DNA from: Simplicispira psychrophila DSM 11588
GTDB lineage: Bacteria > Pseudomonadota > Gammaproteobacteria > Burkholderiales > Burkholderiaceae_C
Direction of reading: 5' to 3'
NCBI RefSeq assembly: GCF_000688255.1
Contig: NZ_JHYS01000005.1
Location: forward strand, 124,001-188,000
Length of the DNA: 64,000 bases
A program made the position numbers and the translations under genes. This document shows positions 19,611-27,358 of this stretch, piece by piece (the first letter of the stretch is position 1; every line of letters begins with the position of its first letter). The notes beneath the pieces were generated by a model. That model saw only the letters and a program-made list of their open reading frames with translations. It was not told the origin of the DNA and made no database searches.

Positions 19611-20675
19611 CTACTTTGAATTAATTCTGTGCAGCCAGCGCTGGGCAGCACGCATACAGGGCTGCTCCACGCCAAACCACGACAGCCAGGCCAGCAACAC
19701 AATCGGAACCAGAGATACCAGCAGACACACCGCGAAAGACCAGCCCCGTGCCAAGCACAGTGCAGTGACAGCCTGCTGAACGGGAAAAGCGTAGATGTAC
19801 ACGCCGTAAGACAAATCAACGCGCCCATGGCCAGCACTGGCTGCACTGGCCACACTGGAATAGCGAACGTGCGCCAGATAAAACGTGCCGCACACCATCA
19901 GCACCCACACCGCCATTTGGCGCAGCAACGCAGACTCGGCGTACAGCCCTCCCACCACCGCCAACAGCGCCACCACCGCCATCCACTGACGCGGACGAAC
20001 GGCATAAACAGCAAAAGTACTGCCAGCAAAAAATGGCACGCCAAAACCACAAAAATCGCTCCAACGGAACAACTCCGCCATAGGCCCACCAGTTGCCTCC
20101 AGCGCTGCATCCCAGGCACCCATGCGCGCCAGTTGCCATAAGCAGGCCAGCACCAAGGCCGTCGCCGGATACACCCAGCGGCGCCCGCGCATTCCCCACG
20201 ACAGCGCAGACAAAACGCCATACATGGCCAATTCATAGCGAATCGTCCACAGTGAACCATTCACCGCGCGTGCGAACGGATTGGACTCAAACACTCCCGG
20301 CAAAGTCTGCACCGTAGCCAGCCCTACCGCGTTATTGACAAAATTAAGCCAAGTACTCGATGCTTGCCAATATGCTGCAGATGGCAACGTTGTCACCGCC
20401 CAGCCCAGCACAAAGACGGAAAATGCCACCGCTACCACCAAGCCCGGAAAGACCCGCGTCAGACGCTTGACCCAAAAAACCCGCCAAGTCGGTTTCCGGA
20501 TCCAACTTTGGCACACCAAATAGCCGCTGATAAAGAAAAATACAGATACCGCCAAAGAGCCCAGGCTGTGTCCCGGAAATGGCACCGGCAAATGCAAACG
20601 GTACAGAAAATCACCATGTGCAAAAAACACAGCTAGCGCAGCAGCCAAGCGCAGCAAGTCAAAACTATTTCCCAT
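19611..20675 (-). CDS. acyltransferase family 3 (OafA/YrhL-like) membrane protein
   Basis: A 354-residue protein with about ten transmembrane segments. The N-terminal MGNSFDLLRLAAALAVFFAH with a following GDFLYRL fits the conserved His region of acyltransferase 3 proteins, and FFFISGYLV and VKRLTRVFPGL are further family features. Such enzymes O-acetylate or otherwise acylate surface glycans. The start at 20675 is chosen because the family begins with this segment; the upstream open frame to 20831 is not hydrophobic and looks non-coding. It converges with the large fused glycosyltransferase gene and probably decorates the same polysaccharide. Confidence 0.85.
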   Translation of the reverse strand: MGNSFDLLRLAAALAVFFAHGDFLYRLHLPVPFPGHSLGSLAVSVFFFISGYLVCQSWIRKPTWRVFWVKRLTRVFPGLVVAVAFSVFVLGWAVTTLPSAAYWQASSTWLNFVNNAVGLATVQTLPGVFESNPFARAVNGSLWTIRYELAMYGVLSALSWGMRGRRWVYPATALVLACLWQLARMGAWDAALEATGGPMAELFRWSDFCGFGVPFFAGSTFAVYAVRPRQWMAVVALLAVVGGLYAESALLRQMAVWVLMVCGTFYLAHVRYSSVASAASAGHGRVDLSYGVYIYAFPVQQAVTALCLARGWSFAVCLLVSLVPIVLLAWLSWFGVEQPCMRAAQRWLHRINSK

Positions 20676-20884
20676 GTTTGATGAAATTCTTATCGAAATG
20701 CTCGCACGCAGACTGAAACAATGCCGGCAGCGGCAGCCACCAACCCCCACGCCGTAGGAAGTGTGCAAAAACCACAAATTGCACCCCATACGTCCGCACA
20801 CCTTCAGCAAACTAAGCTCTCTCCACAGCAATTCGATTAAACTTTACCGACCCGCCCCGGAGCACTGGCTTTCGCCGTGTGACT

Positions 20885-20922
20885 GCCCTTGTCAGGGCTT
20901 TCAACATAGAATGTTGTTTTTT
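20885..20922 (+). terminator. tandem hairpins with T-run (terminator or attenuator-like)
   Basis: The first hairpin is GCCCT-TGTC-AGGGC (20885-20898). The second is CAACAT-AGA-ATGTTG (20902-20916), followed by six T's. On the plus strand this looks like a rho-independent terminator, yet no plus-strand gene ends just before it. It may shield the downstream gene from read-through. Confidence 0.45.
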
Positions 20923-20955
20923 CGAAACAGCGTCTTTGTTGGGAGAGAACGGGCC

Positions 20956-20983
20956 TTGTTGCCTCTAGGGGCTGTGCTAACAT
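20956..20983 (+). promoter_or_regulatory. candidate sigma-70 promoter of the exported protein gene
   Basis: TTGTTG and TAACAT are separated by 16 bases, giving a leader of roughly 50 bases before the ATG at 21041. The match is moderate and unverified. Confidence 0.35.
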
Positions 20984-21040
20984 TCAAAAGCGTAATCAAT
21001 CTTGGTAGTTGCGCTTTCAACTTTTTACTGGAGTTCATAA

Positions 21041-22558
21041 ATGCGAAAAAATCTTCTCGCCCTGAGCATTGCTGCCATGGTTGGTGGCCTGTCTGGCGCG
21101 GCTAACGCAGCTGTTTTTGTCAACACCGTTGGCGCTGCTGCCAACGGCTTGCCAGCAATCAGCGCTGCTGCACCTTTGGCAACCCAGCTGACGTCAACGA
21201 CGACTGGCATCGGTCACATCCTGGTGGTGCCTTACTTCAGCACGCAACAAAACAATAACACCCTGTTGAACCTGGTCAACACCGATACCGTCAACGGTAA
21301 GGCGGTCAAACTGCGCTTCCGTGGCGCAGCCAACTCTGACGACGTGTTTGACATCTCGATTTTCCTCTCGCCTGGCGACATGTGGACAGCAAACGTCTCT
21401 GCCGATGGCGATCTCTCGCGTCTCGCGACCAGCGACACCAGCTGCACATTGCCTAGCGCACAAGACATCAAAGACTTGGGCGGCAAGTTCAAGACCAACC
21501 GCGTGCGCAATGCTGACCCACTGCAAACACGCGAAGGCTATGTTGAAATCCTGAACATGGCTGACGTTCCTCCTGGAACAGGTACTGCTGGTGCCAACAG
21601 CGCCCTGTACACTGCCATCAAGCACGTCAACGGCGTGGCTCCTTGCACGCAAGCCTTGATGGATCTGCAAGAGAACGATCTGGTTGCTATTGATGGCGAC
21701 GTCAATTCGCCTGTACGTCGCGGTTACTCGTGGCCCACCGGCGGCCTGATGGCCAACTGGGTGATCGTGAACGTCGGTGACAGCGCTTCGTTCTCCGGCG
21801 AAGCAGTGGCATTGCGCGCAACGCCTAGCGGTACGATTGACACCAGTGGTTCGGGCAACCTGGTGTGGTTCCCACAGACCACTGCAACTCCTACAATGGC
21901 TGCAAACCTCCTGACAGCAGATCCATTGTTGTCAAGCGGTGCTGTGATTGCAGCCAGCTACGACTTCCCCGATCTGTCGACGCCTTACGTCAGCGGAGCA
22001 TTGGGCGCTTCTCCAGCCGCACAAGCGAGTGAGCTTGCTAGCACCTTGGCAGTCCGCTCAGTCACCAACGAATACCTGACCAACAAGTCGGTGAACTTCG
22101 CTACCGACTGGGTGTTCTCCATGCCTACGCGCCGTTACGCTGCGGCCTACAACTACGGCGCTACCGGTTCAGCTCAGCGCGTGCTGAATCCTCTGGTTTC
22201 CGCTCACTTTAACAGCGACAACGTCACCCTGGATGCAGCCAAGGGCCAGCTGTGCATTAGCACAGGCACCATGCGCGCCTTTGACCGTGAAGAAAACACC
22301 CGCACTACGTTCGTGATCTCGCCTGCCTCGGCAGTGAGCTTCTGCGGCGAAACCAGCGTGTTGAGCTTCAACAGCGCAGCGTACTCGGTGCTGGGCGCCA
22401 AGATCGCTCAGCAAAACATCGAAACGAAGTTTGCTGACGGCTGGTTCTCTATCAACACCCCTGGCGTTGGTAACGGTCTGCCTGTGATCGGCTTCGCAGC
22501 TGCCAAGACCCGTGGTACCAACCTGGGTGGCACCTGGAAGCACCGCTACAGCCGTTAA
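21041..22558 (+). CDS. exported 505-residue protein, candidate surface-array (S-layer-like) protein
   Basis: A clear signal peptide (MRKNLLALSIAAMVGGLSGA, cleavage after ANA near residue 23) precedes a mature protein of about 480 residues. It is rich in Ala, Thr, Ser, Asn and Val, with no transmembrane segments after the signal. There are four cysteines (in TSCTLP, APCTQA, QLCIST and SFCGET) that could make two disulphides. I do not recognise an enzymatic domain. It is monocistronic, with its own candidate promoter, a TGGAG ribosome site and a strong terminator, and its codon choice is noticeably more uniform than its neighbours, which suggests high expression. The setting among O-polysaccharide export and type II secretion genes makes a surface-layer protein, for example of the NpdA kind in Delftia, a hypothesis to test. 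Confidence 0.6.
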   Translation: MRKNLLALSIAAMVGGLSGAANAAVFVNTVGAAANGLPAISAAAPLATQLTSTTTGIGHILVVPYFSTQQNNNTLLNLVNTDTVNGKAVKLRFRGAANSDDVFDISIFLSPGDMWTANVSADGDLSRLATSDTSCTLPSAQDIKDLGGKFKTNRVRNADPLQTREGYVEILNMADVPPGTGTAGANSALYTAIKHVNGVAPCTQALMDLQENDLVAIDGDVNSPVRRGYSWPTGGLMANWVIVNVGDSASFSGEAVALRATPSGTIDTSGSGNLVWFPQTTATPTMAANLLTADPLLSSGAVIAASYDFPDLSTPYVSGALGASPAAQASELASTLAVRSVTNEYLTNKSVNFATDWVFSMPTRRYAAAYNYGATGSAQRVLNPLVSAHFNSDNVTLDAAKGQLCISTGTMRAFDREENTRTTFVISPASAVSFCGETSVLSFNSAAYSVLGAKIAQQNIETKFADGWFSINTPGVGNGLPVIGFAAAKTRGTNLGGTWKHRYSR

Positions 22559-22583
22559 TCGGCACTAGTTGCTGTAATGCAGT

Positions 22584-22613
22584 AAAAGGCGGGGAACCTT
22601 CCCCGCCTTTTTT
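22584..22613 (+). terminator. strong rho-independent terminator
   Basis: The 13-bp stem AAAAGGCGGGGAA / TTCCCCGCCTTTT with a 2-base CC gap is followed by further T's. It lies 25 bases after the stop of the exported protein gene. Confidence 0.9.
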
Positions 22614-22761
22614 ACGTCTCTACTTTGCTGCATCTTTTGGGTGGCCAATATATCCACGGATCTTCCTATTTTGGATGATCATCGTGCACCCCAACGATGC
22701 GCCATTGCGCCGGGTGACCACACACTATTTTTAATTTACTTTCCCTGAGATCTGAGACTGC

Positions 22762-23733
22762 ATGATGCTTTCGCTTTGTTCCCCTCTTGTTTCCCGCTCT
22801 CTGTCCTCGCTGCACCGCAACGCCCTGGTGTGTGCCGCCCTGCCTGTGCTGCTGACCCTGGGATCTGTCAACAGCTACGCGGCAGACACGCCGTTGATGC
22901 AAGGGGCCCATGTGGCCATCACCAGCGACGACGTGGTGAAAAACATCGAGAACATGCCCACGCAAGTGCGCCAGGACATCCTTTCTGACCCCGCAAAGCT
23001 GCGCCAGCTGGTCGGCAACCTGTATCTGCGCCGCGCCTTGGCCACACAAGCCGAGCACGATGGCCTGACAAAAAACCGCGAAGTACAGTTCAAGCTCGAT
23101 ACCGCACGCGAAAGCGTACTGGCAGAAGCCCAGGTGGAGCGTATTGCCAACGCCGCCACACCCAACGCCGCTGCCGTGGACAAACTGGTGCAAAGCATCT
23201 ACAAGGCAGAGCCAGAGCGCTTCAGCACCCCCACACAAACCCAGGCGCGCCACATTCTGATCAAAGGCACGGACGCCAGCTCCCGCGCGCAGGCAGAAAA
23301 ATTGCTAGCCGAACTGAAAACTGGAGCCAATTTTGAAGACTTGGCACGTCAATATTCTGCCGATCCTGGCAGTGCCGCCAAAGGCGGAGATTTGGGGTTC
23401 TTTCCCAAGGGCCGTATGGTTCAACCCTTCGAAAAAGCCCTTGATGCCCTGGTAAATCCAGGCGATCTGAGTCCTGTCGTGGAAAGCAGTTTTGGCTTCC
23501 ATATCATCCGTCTGGAAGCCCGCAAGTCCGCCACTCTCCAGCCATTTGAAGAAGTGCAAGCACAATTGCACGCTGAAATTGTGGCCAAAATTCAGCAAGA
23601 TGCACGCCTGAAAGAAGTCAAGCGTCTGCAAGACCAAGCCACGGGGGATCACGATGCACTAGAGGCCTTCATGGCAGCACAAAAGCAAGCCACGTCCTCT
23701 ACAACCCCTGCTCCCACCGCTGCTGTCAAGTAA
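22762..23733 (+). CDS. parvulin-type peptidyl-prolyl cis-trans isomerase (periplasmic)
   Basis: A 323-residue protein with an N-terminal signal sequence (hydrophobic stretch LVCAALPVLLTLGSVNSYA, cleavage near residue 41). The parvulin domain lies at about 159-255: ARHILIKG at its start, ANFEDLARQYSADPGSA, GGDLGFFPKGRMVQPFE and SSFGFHIIRLE at its end. Upstream is a helical region as in SurA and PpiD relatives; the C terminus is Ala/Thr/Pro-rich. It would help fold exported proteins in the periplasm. It sits between the exported surface protein and the Wzm gene, so the surface protein is an attractive client, though that is inference. Confidence 0.88.
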   Translation: MMLSLCSPLVSRSLSSLHRNALVCAALPVLLTLGSVNSYAADTPLMQGAHVAITSDDVVKNIENMPTQVRQDILSDPAKLRQLVGNLYLRRALATQAEHDGLTKNREVQFKLDTARESVLAEAQVERIANAATPNAAAVDKLVQSIYKAEPERFSTPTQTQARHILIKGTDASSRAQAEKLLAELKTGANFEDLARQYSADPGSAAKGGDLGFFPKGRMVQPFEKALDALVNPGDLSPVVESSFGFHIIRLEARKSATLQPFEEVQAQLHAEIVAKIQQDARLKEVKRLQDQATGDHDALEAFMAAQKQATSSTTPAPTAAVK

Positions 23734-23784
23734 ATTTTCCATGCCTTTCATTTTTGCAAATGCATTGGCAACAACACTCTGTCA

Positions 23785-24585
23785 ATGAGCACACTCGTCA
23801 GTGAAGCCGCGGCCTTGTGGCACGCTCGCAGTTTATGCTGGGTACTGACCCAACGCGAGGTTGCAGCCCGCTATGCCGGCACCGCCTTGGGCATTGCCTG
23901 GGCCTATGTGCAGCCCTTACTAACAATTGCGGCCTACTACTTGGTGTTTGATGTGGTGTTTGCCATGCGCTTGGGCGATGGCGCACCCACGCGGGCTGTG
24001 GGCGCTTATCTGATCGTTGGAATGCTTCCGTGGATGGCGTTTTGCGATGCGGTCACGCGTGGCATGGGCAGTCTGGTGGAGGCGGGCGGTGTACTGCAAA
24101 AAAATGCCTTACCACCCATGCTATTTCCAGTGCGCGCAGTGCTGGCCAGCGGCGTGGTGTTTGCGCCACTATTGCTGCTATTAGTTTTCGCCTACATACC
24201 GCAACACCATTTTTCTCTGGCGTTGCTGTCTTTGCCGCTGCTGCTGCTGCTGCAGTGGTTACTCTGTACTGTGTGGGGCGCTGCCTTGGCAGTTTTAGCC
24301 GCTGCGCTGCGCGACACCATTCAGGTGGTGGGCTTTTCCTTGTCGATTGGCATTTTTCTCTCACCGGTGCTGTTTCCCGTCCACCTATTTCCTGCCGACT
24401 GGCGCTGGGTGCTGTGGCTCAACCCGATGACGGCTTGGGTCAGTGGTTATCAGGCGGTATTGTTGCAAGGCGCCTGGCCAACTTGGTCAGTATGGCTAGG
24501 TTGTGTGGTTTGGCTAGCACTGGGTGCTGGTTTACTAGAACTGGTGCTGCAGCGCAGCCGCGATCAGCTGGTGGATTGGCTTTAA
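23785..24585 (+). CDS. wzm: polysaccharide ABC exporter, permease (Wzm-like)
   Basis: A 266-residue protein with six predicted membrane segments, matching the ABC-2 permease family of O-antigen and capsule exporters. The cytoplasmic N-terminal segment LTQREVAARYAGTALGIAWA is typical, as is the MRLGDGAPTRAVGAYLIVG region. It forms the channel moving the lipid-linked polysaccharide across the inner membrane. The ATPase partner follows after 91 bases that contain a copy of the dispersed repeat, so the intergenic gap was probably widened by it. Confidence 0.9.
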   Translation: MSTLVSEAAALWHARSLCWVLTQREVAARYAGTALGIAWAYVQPLLTIAAYYLVFDVVFAMRLGDGAPTRAVGAYLIVGMLPWMAFCDAVTRGMGSLVEAGGVLQKNALPPMLFPVRAVLASGVVFAPLLLLLVFAYIPQHHFSLALLSLPLLLLLQWLLCTVWGAALAVLAAALRDTIQVVGFSLSIGIFLSPVLFPVHLFPADWRWVLWLNPMTAWVSGYQAVLLQGAWPTWSVWLGCVVWLALGAGLLELVLQRSRDQLVDWL

Positions 24586-24610
24586 ACCTGCATTTAATTG
24601 GCTCCAATTC

Positions 24611-24665
24611 ACTATTAAAATAATAGCTGCTACCGCATACATCTAGAGCGTTAGAGCCACATTTC
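24611..24665 (+). repeat. dispersed ATAGCT-type repeat, copy 5
   Basis: It reads AAAATAATAGCTGCTACCGC, then TCTAGAGCGTTAGAGCCACA. It is intergenic, between the exporter permease and ATPase genes. Confidence 0.7.
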
Positions 24666-24676
24666 ATACTAATTCT

Positions 24677-25948
24677 GTGCCAGATATACCTTCTCCTGAC
24701 CTGATGGCGGCGCAGCCTGTGACCTTGCAGGTACAACACTTGGGCAAGGAATACCGCTTGTACGATTCGCCACGCCAGCGGCTCAAAGCGTTGCTCACCG
24801 GTCGCCACCTGCACCACAGCCACTGGGCTTTGCAAGATGTGTCTTTCACACTGTACCGAGGCCAGTGCCTAGGGGTGATTGGCGACAACGGTGCAGGCAA
24901 AAGTTCGCTCCTTAAGCTGCTGGCCGCTACGTTGCAGCCCAGCACTGGATCCATCACGCGGGCAGGCCGTTTGACGGCTATTTTGGAGCTGGGTGCAGGT
25001 TTTCACCCCGACTTCACGGGGCGGCAAAACCTGTATTTTGGCGGTAGTCTGATTGGTATTTCAGCCTCTGAAATGACCCGACTCGAGCCGGAGATCATTG
25101 AATTTTGCGAGCTCGGCGCGGCCATGGACAGGCCGGTAAAAACCTATTCTTCCGGCATGACGGTGCGACTGGCATTTGCCTTGATCACCGCTGTGGAGCC
25201 GCAGTTGCTCATCATTGATGAGGCGCTGGCAGTGGGAGATCAGCACTTTCAGAAAAAATGCGTGGAGCGTATTGAGCAATTTCGCAACAATGGCTGCACC
25301 ATTTTGTTTTGTTCACACAGTCTCTACCACGTGCAACAGTTATGCGATACGTCACTGTGGCTCAAGGGCGGCAAGATGCAGGCTTATGGCCCCACACCCG
25401 AGGTGTTGGCTGGCTACGAAGCCCATGTGCGTGCACAAGAAGCATCGGCCCCTAGCGGCTCAATATCAATTGCGCCCACGGCACACATAGTGTCCACAAT
25501 ATTAACGGATGCTGCAGTTGATTTATCCACTGCACCTACGCTGGCACGATTCGAATCAGTAGATCTACCTGATCTGCTCCCCCCGGTGGGCCACTCACCA
25601 CCCCGGTTGGGATCACCGCATTTGCGTGTGATGCTGCGCGCGCACTTGCCACAGGGCCAACAGCCACACTTTGGCGTCATGCTAGAGCAGGCGCATGGTG
25701 TTGGCATCACTTCAGCAGGCACTCATACCGATGGTGTCACACCAGTGCAAGACGCCAGCGGTATCTGGTGTGCCACACTGACATTCACCGATTTGCCATT
25801 ACACACGGGGGAGTACAGCCTAAGCGTATTTTTATTCGACTCACAGGGGCTGGTAGTGTATGAGGAGCGCAAAAATTGCGCATATTTTCAACACATTTTT
25901 ATCCATTCCACGCCGGGATTAGTGCGTCTGCCGCACGTTTGGAGTTGA
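24677..25948 (+). CDS. wzt: polysaccharide ABC exporter, ATPase with C-terminal glycan-binding domain (Wzt-like)
   Basis: A 423-residue ATPase. Walker A is GDNGAGKSSLLKLLA, the signature loop is the degenerate YSSGMTVRLAFAL typical of this subfamily, Walker B is QLLIIDEALAVGD, and the switch His is in FCSHS. Residues about 260-423 form an added beta-rich domain as in Wzt proteins that recognise the terminal modification of their O-polysaccharide, here ending in FQHIFIHSTPGLVRLPHVW. The start is a GTG at 24677; an ATG at 24704 would also leave a complete ATPase. Such a domain implies a capped polymer, which fits the methyltransferase module of the fused protein at 15.6 kb. Confidence 0.9.
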   Translation: MPDIPSPDLMAAQPVTLQVQHLGKEYRLYDSPRQRLKALLTGRHLHHSHWALQDVSFTLYRGQCLGVIGDNGAGKSSLLKLLAATLQPSTGSITRAGRLTAILELGAGFHPDFTGRQNLYFGGSLIGISASEMTRLEPEIIEFCELGAAMDRPVKTYSSGMTVRLAFALITAVEPQLLIIDEALAVGDQHFQKKCVERIEQFRNNGCTILFCSHSLYHVQQLCDTSLWLKGGKMQAYGPTPEVLAGYEAHVRAQEASAPSGSISIAPTAHIVSTILTDAAVDLSTAPTLARFESVDLPDLLPPVGHSPPRLGSPHLRVMLRAHLPQGQQPHFGVMLEQAHGVGITSAGTHTDGVTPVQDASGIWCATLTFTDLPLHTGEYSLSVFLFDSQGLVVYEERKNCAYFQHIFIHSTPGLVRLPHVWS

Positions 25949-25953
25949 TCTAC

Positions 25954-26862
25954 ATGAGGCAATGGCTGCCCCCGCGTCTACGCCGCGAGGGACGTGATCT
26001 GATTGAGCTGGTGCTGGTACCAGGGCTGGCAGCGGTAATGCCCTGGCGTTGGTGTTTTGCTATTTTCAAGCGTTTGGCGCAAGTGCAGTGGTTGTATAGT
26101 GCTGCCTGCTCGCAGGCGCTGGCGCAAGCGCAAGAACACGGCCAAGTGACTCCGGCAGATGCCGTCCGCTGGTTGGCAACGCGTCGATTGGTGACGCTGG
26201 TAGACCATGCCGACCATTACTTGGCCGTAACGCGCTCAGACGTCTGGATGCAGCGCCATCTTCAGGTGCAGGGGCACTGGCCCAAAATCGATTCAGCAGG
26301 TATTTTTTGCACTTTTCATTGGGGAGCTGGCATGTGGGGCTTGCGCCATGCCCACAGCGTAGGACTACAAGGCCATGCGTTGGTGGCGGCTATGGAGGGC
26401 AATCCTTTCGCCGGTCGCCGAGTGCTGCACTGGTATGTGCGTGCCCGCACCCGCAGCGTGGGGCGTGCACTAGGGCGCGCACCGCTAGTGGTATCAGGCA
26501 GTCTGCGCCCGGTGATTCAAGCACTACGCCGCAATGAGCAGGTGCTAGCAGCAGTAGATGTTCCTTCAGACCAAGTTGATTCAAGTGTCGAAGTGCGTCT
26601 ACTGGGAATGCCTGTACGCATGCCTAAGGGTTTGCTGCGCCTAGCAGTTACACATGGAATACCAGTCGCGGTGTATGTGACAGGGTTGGATATACACACT
26701 GGTCAGCGTTATCTGCGCATTACCCCGTTGGGCGTGTGGCAAGACTTAGATGCTTTGGCTGCAGCTGTCTTTAGCCATTTAGAAGCCGCACTGCGACAAG
26801 ATGCCGCCGCTTGGCATTTTTGGGCTGAGGCACCGCGTTTTTTCAGCGCCCCACCACCTTAA
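25954..26862 (+). CDS. LpxL/HtrB-like lipid acyltransferase, possibly atypical
   Basis: A 302-residue protein resembling late acyltransferases of lipid A. The fold landmarks are FCTFHWGAGMWG, where the catalytic His would be, and later AAVDVPSDQVDSSVEVRLLG, PVRMPKGLLRLAVTHGIPV. In LpxL the His is normally followed four residues later by an acidic residue (HX4D/E), but here it reads H-W-G-A-G-M, so the acid is missing or displaced. The start at 25954 has GGAG upstream and lies 6 bases after the wzt stop, so it is the last gene of the exporter operon. It might acylate a glycolipid carrier or lipid A; the activity is uncertain. Confidence 0.72.
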   Translation: MRQWLPPRLRREGRDLIELVLVPGLAAVMPWRWCFAIFKRLAQVQWLYSAACSQALAQAQEHGQVTPADAVRWLATRRLVTLVDHADHYLAVTRSDVWMQRHLQVQGHWPKIDSAGIFCTFHWGAGMWGLRHAHSVGLQGHALVAAMEGNPFAGRRVLHWYVRARTRSVGRALGRAPLVVSGSLRPVIQALRRNEQVLAAVDVPSDQVDSSVEVRLLGMPVRMPKGLLRLAVTHGIPVAVYVTGLDIHTGQRYLRITPLGVWQDLDALAAAVFSHLEAALRQDAAAWHFWAEAPRFFSAPPP

Positions 26863-26905
26863 ATTTTCAGCCTGCTTCCAGACAACTCCATACTAGGCTT
26901 GTCAG

Positions 26906-27334
26906 TTAGTACTGGTAATACCACCACTGTCCATCTTCCTTAAGCCAAGTTTCGCTCATATTCGAATCAATAGGTTTGCCAAAACCGCGCGCCACTACCA
27001 AAACCTTCAATTTCACCTTGACGACGCAGCGATCTTCAGTTGGGCATTCGACATTAGCCACTTTTGGGTCTATCCATTTGGCACCGTCACCAAACCTGCC
27101 ACGATAGCTCTCGACACTGTTCAGTGCGCGGTAAGAAGGGGCGAGATATTCATAGGCTTGATCATATTTACGATCCAATAGCAAATCGACACGTTGCTGC
27201 GCACGCTGGCTGACCAGATCTTCTGCCGCGACTGGGGCAAAAGTGTTAGCACAACCTGTCAGCAAGCTTATGGCAAGTGCCATAGAAGTAATCAGGCTGT
27301 ATTTTTTGGTCAGCTTTTGCAGAGAATTTTGCAT
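26906..27334 (-). CDS. small lipoprotein at the end of the type II secretion operon
   Basis: A 142-residue protein with a lipoprotein signal: a hydrophobic run then LLTGCANTF, with the lipidated Cys at about residue 28. The mature part has about 115 residues with two cysteines (ECPTEDRC), and ends WLKEDGQWWYYQY. I do not recognise a named family with certainty; the C-terminal pattern resembles small nuclear-transport-factor-2-like domains. It begins 24 bases after the gspD stop, so it is probably co-transcribed with the secretion genes. A role as pilotin for the GspD secretin is possible but unproven. Confidence 0.75.
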   Translation of the reverse strand: MQNSLQKLTKKYSLITSMALAISLLTGCANTFAPVAAEDLVSQRAQQRVDLLLDRKYDQAYEYLAPSYRALNSVESYRGRFGDGAKWIDPKVANVECPTEDRCVVKVKLKVLVVARGFGKPIDSNMSETWLKEDGQWWYYQY

Positions 27335-27358
27335 AGATTATAAATCTCCTTGACTAGA

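Larger units (their letters stand above)
20676..21040. other. intergenic region upstream of the exported surface protein gene
   Basis: About 365 bases without a convincing gene, between the divergent acyltransferase and exported-protein genes. It holds two tandem hairpins followed by a T-run (20885-20922) and a plausible sigma-70 promoter (20956-20983). The long leader is consistent with strong or regulated transcription of the exported protein gene. Confidence 0.5.
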
